Origin: Phocoenobacter uteri
GTDB lineage: Bacteria > Pseudomonadota > Gammaproteobacteria > Enterobacterales > Pasteurellaceae
Length of the DNA stretch: 11,328 nt
NCBI RefSeq assembly: GCF_900454895.1
Contig: NZ_UGTA01000003.1
Coordinates: forward strand, 1-11,328
Direction: 5' to 3'
Part shown: piece after piece, positions 1 to 7,208 of the stretch
Layout: each line of letters starts with the position of its first letter
Numbering within the stretch: the stretch's first letter is position 1
Program-made: the position numbers and the translations under genes
The notes under the pieces: generated by a model
What the model was told of the DNA's origin: nothing
The model's input: only the letters and a program-made list of their open reading frames with translations
The model's database searches: none

Positions 1-488
1 CCTGCAAAAGCGATTATTTTAATGGGGCCTCTTGGGTGGGAAGCTCAAATTCAACGTACTAAAGGAAATCAGGACATCTTAAAATCGCACCCAGAAGTAG
101 AAATTATTACTCAGCAAGAAGCGAGATGGGATAGAGCAAAAGCAATGGAAATTACTGAAAATTTATTGGCTGCTCATAAAGATATTAAAGTAATTTTAAG
201 TAATAACGATGAAATGGCGATTGGGGCATTGCTTGCAGCTCGAAAAATAGGATTAGACGATCAAGATTTGTTAATCGTTGGTATTGATGCTACGCCTGAC
301 GCATTAGCGTATTTAGGACAAGGGCTTGATGCGACAGTTTATCAGTCTGCTTCTGGGCAAGGTTCGCTAAGTGCAGAGATTGCTTATAAGCAGCAAAAGG
401 AGAGAAGGTAACGCAATATAATTGGATTCCTTTTGAGTTGGTTACACCAGACAAGATAGTCGATTATTTGAATAAATATAAGGAGTGA
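1..488 (+). pseudogene. Sugar ABC transporter periplasmic binding protein, 3' part, frameshifted
   Basis: This is the C-terminal part of a type-1 periplasmic sugar-binding protein, which captures a sugar in the periplasm and hands it to the membrane permease. The window opens inside the gene, so signal peptide and N-lobe are missing. Visible family hallmarks are RWDRAKAMEITENLL, NNDEMAIGALLAAR and VGIDATPDALAYL. The frame stops at 411 (TAA 409-411), but one base earlier in phase the protein continues as KGEKVTQYNWIPFELVTPDK and then IVDYLNKYKE to a TGA at 486-488. A one-base deletion near 393-394 (AAGCAGCAAAAG, probably CAGGCA before) explains the break. The ATPase gene follows after 67 bases with no terminator, so they form an operon. 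It is not classic RbsB, because an rbsKR locus lies at the right end of the window. The substrate cannot be read; pentose, hexose or inositol are all possible. Confidence 0.8.
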
Positions 489-555
489 GAAGAGCAATAC
501 ACATTATATTTTGTTCAGCTAGTTAATTTTCCTGAAATATTTAAAGGAGCGATAA

Positions 556-2059
556 ATGAATAGTAATTTGAATGAATCTCCATATATTTTAGAAATGCGT
601 AATGTTTCTAAAACGTTTCCAGGAGTGAAAGCATTAGATGGAATCAATTTAAAAGTAAAAAAGGTTCTGTTCATGCATTGATGGGTGAAAATGGTGCGGG
701 TAAATCGACGTTAATGAAAATTCTGTATGGGATTTATACGCCAGATGATGGTGGCGAGTTGATTTTAGATGGAAAGCCTTTTGATCCTAAACGTCCTATT
801 GATGCTATTCGTAGTGGTTTTAACGATGGTGCCACAAGAAATCTCACCTGCCGCAAATTTGACAATATCAGATAATTTATTTTTAGGGCGAGAAGTAACA
901 AAAAATAGATTTTTTGTTGACCAAAAGAAAATGGACTATGAAGCAAATGAAATTTTAGAATCATTAGGTATTCCACTTGATGTAACACTTAAAATGTCAG
1001 AAGTTTCCGTCGCAAAAGCCCAGCTTGTTGCCATTGCCACCGCTGTATCCAATTATGCAAAAGTCATTATTATGGACGAACCAACCACGGCTTTAACAGA
1101 AGGTGAAGTGGAGCAGTTATATAAAATTATAGACACGGTACGTGCACGTGGTATTGCGATTATTTTTATCTCACATAAGTTAGATGAAGTATTTACGGTT
1201 GCAGATGAAATAACCGTTATTCGTGATGGGCAATATGTTGGTACAAAAGATGTTAAAGATGTAACCAAAGATGAACTTATTTCAATGATGGTTGGTCGAG
1301 ATATGTCTGAAATGTTCCAGCGAGAAGAGTTACCACCTTCTGATGAAGTTGTATTAGAAATTAAAGATTTTTGTCGTAAAGGGCATTATCAAAATGTGAA
1401 TTTTAAAGTTCATAAAGGTGAAATTTTTGGTATTGCTGGATTGGTTGGGGCTGGTCGTTCAGAAATCGCAGAAGGCTTGTTTGGATATAGACCGGCAGAG
1501 AGTGGTGAAATCTATATTCACGGTCAGAAAGTTGACATTCATACACCCCACGATGCAATGGAGCATAAAATAGGCTTTGTGACAGAGGATAGAAACTAAC
1601 AGGATTATTCCTAAATTTAAGTATCACAGATAATATTATTATGCCTCAAATGTCACCTTATCTAGAAAATTTCCTCCTTTCAGTCACAAAAGCCAAAAAA
1701 ACCGCAAATGTACAAAAGGATAAGCTCAGAATTAAAGCCCCGAATGTGGATGTTGTCACGGATAATTTATCAGGAGGTAACCAACAAAAAGTATTACTTG
1801 CTCGTTGGTTAATTCTAGAACCAGATATTTTAATTCTTGATGAACCGACAAAAGGGATTGATGTAGGGGCAAAAGCAGAGTTATATAAATTGATGGTAGA
1901 GCTTGCTAAAAGGTAAAACAATCATTATGATTACGTCTGATATGCTTGAACTTTTAGCAATGAGTGATCGTGTAATGGTTATGCACGAAGGACACAAGTT
2001 GGCATTATTCCACGCAATGAATTAACCCAAAACGCGTACTCGAATTGGCGTCGGGCTAG
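556..2059 (+). pseudogene. Sugar ABC transporter ATP-binding protein (RbsA/MglA/XylG type), multiply frameshifted
   Basis: This is the double ATPase subunit that powers sugar import at the inner membrane. It starts at ATG 556 behind AAAGGAG (543-549). The product can be read only by joining seven frame segments, which together give about 501 residues, the normal family size. Domain 1 shows Walker A GENGAGKST (about 684-710), the weak signature SVAKAQLVAI and Walker B VIIMDEPTTAL. Domain 2 has the usual degenerate P-loop GLVGAGRSE, the signature LSGGNQQKVLLAR (about 1767-1805) and Walker B ILILDEPTKGIDVGAK. Frame changes are near 657-662 (A6, one A short), 818-821 (T run, one T extra), 1593-1595 (one A short), 1908-1913 (one extra or two lost), 1990-1991 (one G short) and 2029-2032 (A4, one A short). 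The restored ending is ELTQKRVLELASG then TAG at 2057-2059. No nonsense substitution is seen, so it could be recent decay or sequence error. Confidence 0.85.
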
Positions 2060-2127
2060 CTTGAAACAATATACAATTTAAGCAAAAAATTCTTTTATAG
2101 AAATTAACAAATAATGAGGTATTTATT

Positions 2128-3076
2128 ATGTCAGCTATAACCTTAAAGAAAATGATTAACACCTACGGAATGTTACTAATTCTTGTTTTATTATTCCTAT
2201 CATTGTCTGTCACTATTGATGGCTTTTTATCTAGCCGAACCATTTTTAGTATTATTGAACAAGTTTCAATGTTCGGCATTATTGCGATTGGGGTAACTTT
2301 AGCGATTATCACAAGGGATTGACCTTTCATCAGGATCGGTTGTGGCACTCACAGCGGTTGTTGCAGCATCTATTGTCGAATCAGTGGATACACAAAATGC
2401 AATTATGGCATTTGCAATGTCTATTTTGGTCGGTGCGGTTATTGGATTTATTAACGGTGGATTAACGGCTTATGGTTCAATTCCGCCTTTCATTGCCACA
2501 TTGGGTATGATGACAATGGCGCGTGGTGCTGCTCAGCTTTATTCTGACGGTCGCCCAATTGACGCATCAGCAGAATCTTTTACTTGGATTGCGGATATTG
2601 ATTTCTTCGGCTTACCAGGATTGGTGCTTGTTTATCTCGTTATTGTCATTGCGGCTCATATTTTACTCAGTCGTTCAACCTTTGGTCGCCATATTTATGC
2701 TATCGGTGGTAATTTAAATGCAGCTAAAATTTGTGGTATCAACACAAAAAGAACCTTAATTTGGGTATATATCATTGCTGGAGCATTAGCTGGTTTAGCG
2801 GGTGCATTACTTGCAGCAAGAACTTATGCGGGTAATCCATCTTATGGTTTAGCGTGGGAATTAGATGCGATTGCCGCTGCGGTAATTGGTGGTGTATCAT
2901 TAGCAGGTGGTGTTGGTAGTATTCCAATGTGTGTCGTGGGTGCATTGATTATCGGTACCACAAATAAAGGCTTGAATATGCTAGGGGTTGACCCATATTG
3001 GCAACAAATTATTAAAGGTGCAATTATTGTTGTAGCGGTATTACTTGATACATTAAAACGCCGTAAAAAAGCGTAA
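2128..3076 (+). pseudogene. Sugar ABC transporter permease (RbsC/MglC family), one frameshift
   Basis: This is the inner-membrane permease of the same importer, expected to work as a homodimer with the ATPase. It starts at ATG 2128 behind TGAGGT (2115-2120), 68 bases after the ATPase stop, and would be about 315 residues, normal for the family. Hydrophobic segments run throughout. Family landmarks are GIDLSSGSVVALTAVVAA, FINGGLTAYGSIPPFIATLG, FGRHIYAIGGNLNAAKICGI, ELDAIAAAVIGGVSLAGGVG and the ending VDPYWQQIIKGAIIVVAVLL. The frame breaks near 2311-2317, just before GIDLSSGS: the first frame ends at a TGA at 2320-2322, and the rest is open from there to TAA 3074-3076. One extra base or two missing bases would restore it. 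The C-terminal part resembles MglC slightly more than RbsC to my eye, but substrate assignment is not possible from this. Confidence 0.85.
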
Positions 3077-3096
3077 TTAAGAATAATTAGTGATAA

Positions 3097-3135
3097 AAAA
3101 CTCACATACTAATTTGAATTAAGTATGTGAGTTTT
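3097..3135. terminator. Bidirectional intrinsic terminator between permease and folD
   Basis: A perfect 14-bp inverted repeat (AAAACTCACATACT at 3097-3110 with its complement at 3122-3135) surrounds an 11-base loop. The A run on the left and T run on the right let it end transcription from both sides. It lies between two convergent genes, 20 bases after the permease stop and 22 bases before the folD stop. Confidence 0.88.
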
Positions 3136-3157
3136 ATTTTATATATTTAGGGGGGGC

Positions 3158-4015
3158 TTAGTTTTTAATATGTGTTTCATAGGCTTGTAGTGTATTTTGC
3201 ATTAACATTGCCACTGTCATTGGCCCCACACCACCTGGCACAGGTGTGATGAAGCTGGCTCGTTGAGAGGCTATTTCAAATTCTACATCGCCAACTAATT
3301 TCCCATTTTCTAAGCGGTTAATACCAACATCAAATACCATAGCTCCTTCTTTTATCCATTCACCACGAATAAATTCAGCTTTACCAATCGCCACTACAAG
3401 AATATCGGCTTGTTTTATATGTTGCTCTAAATTCTGAGTCAAACGATGAGTAACTGTTGTTGTACAGCCTGCAAGTAAAAATTCTAATGCCATAGGTCGC
3501 CCAACAATATTGGATGCACCAACAATCACAGCGTGTTTGCCTTTAATATCTTGCCCTGTATATTCAATAAGTTTCATCACACCATACGGTGTGCAAGAAT
3601 GTAGTTTAGGAATTCGCTGGCATAGCAGTCCTACATTATAAGGGTGAAAACCATCGACATCTTTATTTGGTAAAATTGCCTCAATAATATGGCTTTCTTG
3701 TATGTGTTTTGGTAGAGGAAGTTGAACTAAAATACCATCTATATTGTTATCATTATTTAATTTTTCGATCAGCGTTAATAACTCTACTTCTGTTGTTTGT
3801 GAAGGAAGGTTATATGATTGAGAAATAATACCTAATTCTTCGCAACTTTTACGTTTACTTTTCACATAAATGTGTGAAGCAGGATCATTTCCTACTAAAA
3901 TTACAGCCAAACAAGGTGAGCGTTTTCCCAAAGATGTATAATGAGTAATAGTTTGAGTAATTTTATTTTTAATCTGTGTAGCAACAGCTGTTCCTGAAAT
4001 AATTTGAGCAGACAT
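3158..4015 (-). CDS. folD: Bifunctional methylenetetrahydrofolate dehydrogenase/cyclohydrolase FolD
   Basis: FolD is a cytosolic homodimer that oxidises 5,10-methylene-THF with NADP+ and then hydrolyses methenyl-THF to 10-formyl-THF, supplying one-carbon units for purines and formyl-Met-tRNA. The 285-residue product is full length (E. coli has 288). The catalytic motif HIYVKSKRK places Tyr50 and Lys54 as in E. coli. Other landmarks are GILVQLPLP with Gln98, KDVDGFHPYNVG with Asp121, the dinucleotide-binding GASNIVGRP (166-174) and the C-terminal PVPGGVGPMTVAML (258-271). The usual PCTP is SCTP here. The start is supported by AAGGAG (plus-strand 4021-4026), five bases upstream. The gene stands alone, convergent with the permease and divergent from the tRNA pair, which fits a housekeeping gene with its own promoter. 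Unlike both neighbouring coding regions it has no frame break. Confidence 0.97.
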   Translation of the reverse strand: MSAQIISGTAVATQIKNKITQTITHYTSLGKRSPCLAVILVGNDPASHIYVKSKRKSCEELGIISQSYNLPSQTTEVELLTLIEKLNNDNNIDGILVQLPLPKHIQESHIIEAILPNKDVDGFHPYNVGLLCQRIPKLHSCTPYGVMKLIEYTGQDIKGKHAVIVGASNIVGRPMALEFLLAGCTTTVTHRLTQNLEQHIKQADILVVAIGKAEFIRGEWIKEGAMVFDVGINRLENGKLVGDVEFEIASQRASFITPVPGGVGPMTVAMLMQNTLQAYETHIKN

Positions 4016-4138
4016 TGATACTCCTTAATTTTAAAAGATAATTTGTGTCATTCTCTCAAAAAATGAAGACTTTGATAAGCGATAAAAGTATAAACTGAAT
4101 AAATATCAAGCGACTGAGAATAAAATTAAAAAAAAGCA

Positions 4139-4166
4139 TTGACGGATCCTAATCAGAAACTATAAT
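4139..4166 (+). promoter_or_regulatory. Sigma-70 promoter of the tRNA pair
   Basis: TTGACG at 4139-4144 and a perfect TATAAT at 4161-4166 are separated by 16 bases. Transcription should start near 4173, about ten bases before tRNA-Pro, and read both tRNAs. Strong near-consensus promoters are usual for stable RNA genes. Confidence 0.85.
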
Positions 4167-4182
4167 AGCACACATTGTCAGT

Positions 4183-4259
4183 CGGCGAGTAGCGCAGCTT
4201 GGTAGCGCAACTGGTTTGGGACCAGTGGGTCGTAGGTTCGAATCCTATCTCGCCGACCA
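4183..4259 (+). tRNA. tRNA-Pro (anticodon TGG)
   Basis: A 77-base cloverleaf is visible. The acceptor CGGCGAG pairs with CTCGCCG, the D-arm is GCGC/GCGC, the anticodon stem ACTGG/CCAGT holds the loop TTTGGGA, and the T-arm GTAGG/CCTAT (one G-T pair) holds TTCGAAT. The 3' CCA is encoded at 4257-4259. The anticodon TGG reads CCN proline codons. It is followed after 23 bases by tRNA-Arg and should be processed from one precursor with it. Confidence 0.97.
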
Positions 4260-4282
4260 CTTCTTTTTTATATCATATCCTT

Positions 4283-4359
4283 GCGCCCTTAGCTCAGTTG
4301 GATAGAGCAACGGCCTTCTAAGCCGTAGGTCATTGGTTCGAATCCAATAGGGCGTACCA
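4283..4359 (+). tRNA. tRNA-Arg (anticodon TCT)
   Basis: A 77-base cloverleaf is visible. The acceptor GCGCCCT pairs with AGGGCGT (one G-T pair at the end), the anticodon stem ACGGC/GCCGT holds the loop CTTCTAA, and the T-arm ATTGG/CCAAT holds TTCGAAT. CCA is encoded at 4357-4359. The anticodon TCT reads AGA/AGG arginine codons. The phage debris begins about 300 bases downstream; I see no repeat of the tRNA 3' end there that would mark an integrase-type att site. Confidence 0.97.
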
Positions 4360-4500
4360 TTTTAAGCATCTTATAAATCAATAAATTATCTTTCAATTTT
4401 TTCTTATCAAAATCTTTTTTATGTCATAAATGTGCTGTGAGTTACGATATTATTTTCGTGATACATAAGATGAATGGTATTTAAATAAGCATATTTTCGA

Positions 4501-4644
4501 TTATTTCCAGTTTAATTCTTCTCCATAAAGTCTTTTTTCATCGTTAACTTTTTCTTTGGCTAATGATACGGGTTTAAATTTATTGCCAGTAGTTATCGTT
4601 GAATCTTCTTTTGATAGTAATGGTGTAAATTCATTATAAATAAG
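4501..4644 (-). pseudogene. Unrecognised C-terminal coding scrap on the minus strand
   Basis: A 47-codon open stretch between stop codons ends at TAA (plus-strand 4501-4503). Its residues look protein-like, ending with FKPVSLAKEKVNDEKRLYGE and then ELNWK, and there is no in-frame ATG or ribosome site. I do not recognise the family. It is most simply the 3' end of a lost gene, sitting between the tRNAs and the phage remnant. The rest of 4360-4660 is AT-rich and holds nothing else I can support. Confidence 0.35.
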
Positions 4645-4660
4645 TTAATTGTTACAATAA

Positions 4661-5362
4661 TTCTATCCTCTGAATGACTTTAATTGTCGTTGTACGGTTA
4701 AGGCATTGGACGCACAGTTTATAAACTAAATTTAGATGATTACCCTGAGAAATTAGCCCATCAATTTGCAAAAGTGGAGATGAAAGGGAGCGAGTTTAAA
4801 TGGGCTTTTAATCAGGTTGAAAGCCAGTTTAAAACCTTAAAAGATAAATTAGGGGTAACGAAGTTAAATGCCAAAGAAATGGTGACCGTTCGTGAAAATT
4901 TAAGCCGTAATTTTAAGTTTGCTAGTGGTGTGTTAAGTGCTGAAAATAAGGCGTTGATTGGCAGCGAAACGGCAACGGTTTGGTTAAGTGATGATACGCT
5001 GATTAAGCAGCTAAATAGCCGTGATGGGGATATAGTTATGCGTTATTGCCTGATATTATTTATGAGCCTGATAATATCCTCAGAGATGGAAGAAATTTAG
5101 TGTTCTTAAAACTATTTGATAATAAAAAATTAATGGCTGTTGTTAAAGAAATTAAGGATACAAACGAGTTCTTTATTTTGTCTTTTCGTGGGATTGGTCA
5201 AGCAGAATGGGATAAGTTTTTAGAAAAATTAGCGATTATTAGGTAAGGCTCCCGATCACTTACACACGCTCTCAGACACTTGGGCAGACCCCAAATAGGC
5301 TGCGGCAGGGAGATTATCACCGCTTTTCTAATAATCGCAGTTTGGAATATAACAAGGTTTAA
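4661..5362 (+). pseudogene. Remnant of a Mu F-like phage head morphogenesis protein with PBECR2-like C-terminal domain
   Basis: This is the C-terminal half of a phage minor head protein, which takes part in capsid assembly. The first segment (frame from 4661) reads FYPLNDFNCRCTVKAL, matching the conserved Cys-Arg-Cys end of the Mu F-like domain. After a frame change at about 4703-4720 comes the linker GRTVYKLNLDDYPEKLAHQF and onward. Then a nuclease-fold-like domain shows SYALLPDIIYEPDNILRDGR, LVFLKLF and AVVKEIKDTNEFFILSFRG, typical of the PBECR2 family. Further breaks lie near 5032 (one base lost), 5244 (one extra) and about 5265-5280. The final frame ends RQGDYHRFSNNRSLEYNKV at TAA 5360-5362. 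The N-terminal half is absent, so this is a real truncation and not only frameshifts. The next two genes follow Mu-like order. The family call is from remembered motifs, without a search. Confidence 0.7.
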
Positions 5363-5386
5363 AATTAAAATCAATAGGAGTTTTAT

Positions 5387-5584
5387 ATGGCAAAATTGTT
5401 AGAACAGGATAAATTATGGTTACAAGAAAGCTACCCTTGTGCATTAAGTAAATTTCATAAATGCGAAATAAAAGAGGCGTTATTAAAGAATTTAAGTAAC
5501 AGTAGTTCAATGATTTGTAATTTTGCGGAATATTTAAGAACGATGGCTATTTTAGATGCCTATCCTGTAAAGGACGATGAATGA
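5387..5584 (+). CDS. Small hypothetical protein in the phage head module
   Basis: A 65-residue ORF starts at ATG 5387 behind AGGAG, with an intact frame. The product is soluble, mixed in charge, with three cysteines (SYPCALSKFHKCEIKEALL and SMICNF). I do not recognise a family. Its TGA overlaps the ATG of the following gpG-like gene (ATGA at 5581-5584), a translational coupling arrangement common in phage structural operons. Its place between F-like and G-like head genes suggests a phage accessory protein. Whether it is still expressed is doubtful, because both neighbours are broken. Confidence 0.6.
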   Translation: MAKLLEQDKLWLQESYPCALSKFHKCEIKEALLKNLSNSSSMICNFAEYLRTMAILDAYPVKDDE

Positions 5585-5832
5585 TTATTGAAGTAAAGCT
5601 AAATAATGCCGATATGGTTACGGCGTTATTAAAAAAACTCGCTGATAAAACGGCTGACCGTAGAGAGTTGATGAGCATTATTGCTGGTACAATGGAATGC
5701 AGTACTTGAAAACTTTGAGAAAGAAGGGCGTCCTGCTTGGGCTGGTATTAAATATCGTCAGGGGAAAGTGCTAAATGACTCAGGGAATTTAAAAACAGTA
5801 TAACTGCTGTTTTTTTGGATATACACTCATAA
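5581..5832 (+). pseudogene. Phage virion morphogenesis protein (Mu gpG-like) remnant, frameshifted and truncated
   Basis: The start ATG 5581 overlaps the preceding stop. The first frame reads MIIEVKLNNADMVTALLKKL and continues to AGTM, then breaks at about 5694 (one extra G restores it). The next frame gives NAVLENFEKEGRPAWAGIKY and RQGKVLNDSGNLK. A second break in the A run 5791-5795 (one A short) leads to NSITAVFLDIHS and TAA 5830-5832. The pattern FEKEGRPAW followed by SGNLKNSI is typical of the PF05069 virion morphogenesis family, related to Mu gpG. Family members run to about 150 residues; here only about 83 codons remain, so the 3' part is gone. This is inference from motif memory. Confidence 0.68.
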
Positions 5833-5934
5833 CATTAAAATCAAATTGTCAAAGTAAAAGTGTGTTCAAGATAGCAATGATGGTAGCAAAAGCAATATAA
5901 AATTTGTTAAACTTATTTTTGTAAAATTTAATTA

Positions 5935-5953
5935 AAATATAACCGCTTGGTTA
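5935..5953 (-). repeat. Extended Apl-type uptake signal, inverse copy
   Basis: On the minus strand this site reads TAACCAAGCGGTTATATTT, identical over 19 bases to 7935-7953. It lies at the left edge of an unrecognised coding remnant. Confidence 0.6.
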
Positions 5954-6179
5954 AAAGAGAAAACACTGAAAATAGATTGGGAATTAGTGCGTAATCTTTT
6001 GATGTTTCATAGAAGAGAAAGAAGAACAAAAACTCAGCATGCAAGATATCAGAGTAGATAATATTCGTAATTATACGATTTGGAATAAAATTAAATTAAC
6101 TATTAAAAAGAAAGGGTTAGAATTAACTTTTGATAGTATAAAATCAGTCAGTAAAACGTCGATTTTGACATTATTATAA
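5936..6179 (+). pseudogene. Unrecognised coding remnant before the small membrane-protein genes
   Basis: Two overlapping frames read like one protein: ITAWLKEKTLKIDWELVRNL (from about 5939) and then EEKEEQKLSMQDIRVDNIRN followed by YTIWNKIKL and GLELTFDSIKSV to TAA 6177-6179. One extra or two lost bases near 6003-6010 would join them into about 80 residues. No start codon with a ribosome site precedes it; an ATG at 6039 would leave 46 residues. The stop lies 15 bases before the next gene's ATG, so it was probably the upstream gene of that operon. No family is recognised. The stretch 5833-5935 shows nothing further. Confidence 0.35.
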
Positions 6180-6194
6180 TATTAGGAGAATAAA

Positions 6195-6485
6195 ATGATA
6201 GCAACAATAATTCTAGGTATTTTTACTCTTCTTGTAATGACACTTTTTTTAAAGTGGCTTGGTATTAACCCTTTTATTTTATTAGGGTCAGTTATCATTA
6301 TTGGATTAGTTTATTTGGCTCTTTGGTTGAATACGTCAGAGTTCCCCTATGGAATTTTTGTCGGGGCTGCAATTACGCTATTTGCTATTGTTTATAGTAT
6401 AAAGGTATGGCGGGATCCGGCGTATAAAAGCTTAACTTCGAGCGAAAAATGGCGAATATTAAATGGGCAAGATCCATTTAAATAA
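6195..6485 (+). CDS. Small membrane protein, hypothetical
   Basis: A 96-residue ORF starts at ATG 6195 behind AGGAGA. I do not recognise the family. Three hydrophobic segments are clear: about residues 2-20 (ending LFLKWL), 26-47 (ILLGSVIIIGLVYLALWL) and 53-70 (GIFVGAAITLFAIVYSI). A polar tail follows with KVWRDPAYKSLTSSEKWRIL and ends NGQDPFK. No signal-peptidase site is seen, so it should be an inner-membrane protein. It is the first intact gene of a pair with the next ORF, 47 bases downstream, with no terminator between them. Small polytopic proteins of this kind occur as immunity proteins or phage accessory proteins, but nothing here proves either. Confidence 0.6.
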   Translation: MIATIILGIFTLLVMTLFLKWLGINPFILLGSVIIIGLVYLALWLNTSEFPYGIFVGAAITLFAIVYSIKVWRDPAYKSLTSSEKWRILNGQDPFK

Positions 6486-6532
6486 TTGAATAAAATTAGA
6501 ATATAATCATTATTGTTTTAATAGGAAATAAT

Positions 6533-6805
6533 ATGTATTACATAATATGGTTTGTTAAATTCTTTGGTTATGGTCTCGTTTTGCCTTTTATCCTTTTATA
6601 TATGCTAGGAGTATTGGCTAGCGATAAAGTATGGGAATGGAAAGGTTGGGGATATATTCTTGTATGGTTGAGTATTTTCGTCGTATTTGTCATTTATGAG
6701 GTATGTAAAGTTTATATAGAATATAAACAAGAAGAAGCAAGAAGAGAGCAGCTCAAAAAAGAGCAAGAAGAAAAAGACAAAGTTAAATACATTATCATTA
6801 AATAA
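6533..6805 (+). CDS. Small membrane protein with charged C-terminal tail, hypothetical
   Basis: A 90-residue ORF starts at ATG 6533 with AGGAAA upstream. Two hydrophobic segments are visible, about residues 2-27 (IIWFVKFFGYGLVLPFILL) and 42-63 (YILVWLSIFVVFVIYEVCKV). A highly charged helical tail of about 25 residues follows, rich in Glu, Lys and Gln (YKQEEARREQLKKEQEEK), likely cytoplasmic and possibly a coiled coil. I recognise no family. It is probably co-transcribed with the preceding small membrane gene, and a good terminator follows its stop after 15 bases. Confidence 0.6.
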   Translation: MYYIIWFVKFFGYGLVLPFILLYMLGVLASDKVWEWKGWGYILVWLSIFVVFVIYEVCKVYIEYKQEEARREQLKKEQEEKDKVKYIIIK

Positions 6806-6820
6806 CAGGATCATAGTTAG

Positions 6821-6852
6821 AAAGCTCAATCTTAGCGGATTGGGCTTTTTTT
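6821..6852 (+). terminator. Intrinsic terminator after the small membrane-protein pair
   Basis: AAAGCTCAATC (6821-6831) pairs with GATTGGGCTTT (6838-6848) through one T-G pair around the loop TTAGCG, followed by a T run to 6852. Between here and 7142 (about 290 bases) I find no supportable gene. Confidence 0.85.
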
Positions 6853-7142
6853 ATGAGCGAACTTTATGTCGGATTCATTAGGATATTTGAATATTTAGTT
6901 TCAGCTAAATTATTAAATTCTAAGTAACTAAAACAGAGCTTACGGTAGCTAAAGGAACAGACAGGAATAGATGCTTAAAATATCATTCTTACTATTGATG
7001 CAATTTAGTTTTGGTTTGATAAATATGATAATCAGAGAGCAATATATCTTGAAAAAGATCAGGCGTCATAATGAATTAAAAATAGATCAAAAAATAAAAT
7101 TTGATAGGCGTCACATTTTTAAAAAATAGTTAAAAGTGAATC

Positions 7143-7169
7143 TTGCACGGTTGTTTTTTTTTGTACATT
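7143..7169 (+). promoter_or_regulatory. Possible promoter of the lipoprotein gene with a T9 tract in the spacer
   Basis: TTGCAC at 7143-7148 and TACATT at 7164-7169 are 15 bases apart, and the spacer holds nine consecutive T (7154-7162). A 15-base spacer is short for sigma-70; adding one or two T would bring it to the favoured 16-17. This makes length variation of the tract a candidate on/off switch. The hexamers are imperfect, so the call is tentative. Confidence 0.4.
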
Positions 7170-7208
7170 TGGTGCAATTCTTAACCGTCGATTATATGGA
7201 GTTTTATT

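Noticed and set aside
1..3076. Naming the importer rbsBAC
   Set aside because: The end of a normal rbs operon (rbsK, rbsR) is present at the right on the other strand, and the binding-protein C-terminus is unlike RbsB; substrate left open.
4360..5400. Integrase-type prophage attached to tRNA-Arg
   Set aside because: No integrase gene and no repeat of the tRNA 3' end were found; the phage genes present are Mu-like, which do not need a tRNA site.
5792..5816. AAAACAG/CTGTTTT hairpin followed by T run, looking like a terminator
   Set aside because: With one A restored the same bases encode LKNSITAVF, the conserved continuation of the gpG-like gene, so the hairpin is better explained as coding sequence.
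7015..7040. Fur-box-like sequence (TGATAATCAGAGAG) upstream of the lipoprotein gene
   Set aside because: Only the left arm matches the Fur inverted repeat, and it lies about 180 bases before the start codon, away from the likely promoter.
6853..7071. A plus-strand frame from ATG 6853 to 7071 with protein-like pieces (FWFDKYDNQRAIYLEKDQAS)
   Set aside because: It holds four internal stop codons in 73 codons, which is about what random AT-rich DNA gives, and no family is recognised.
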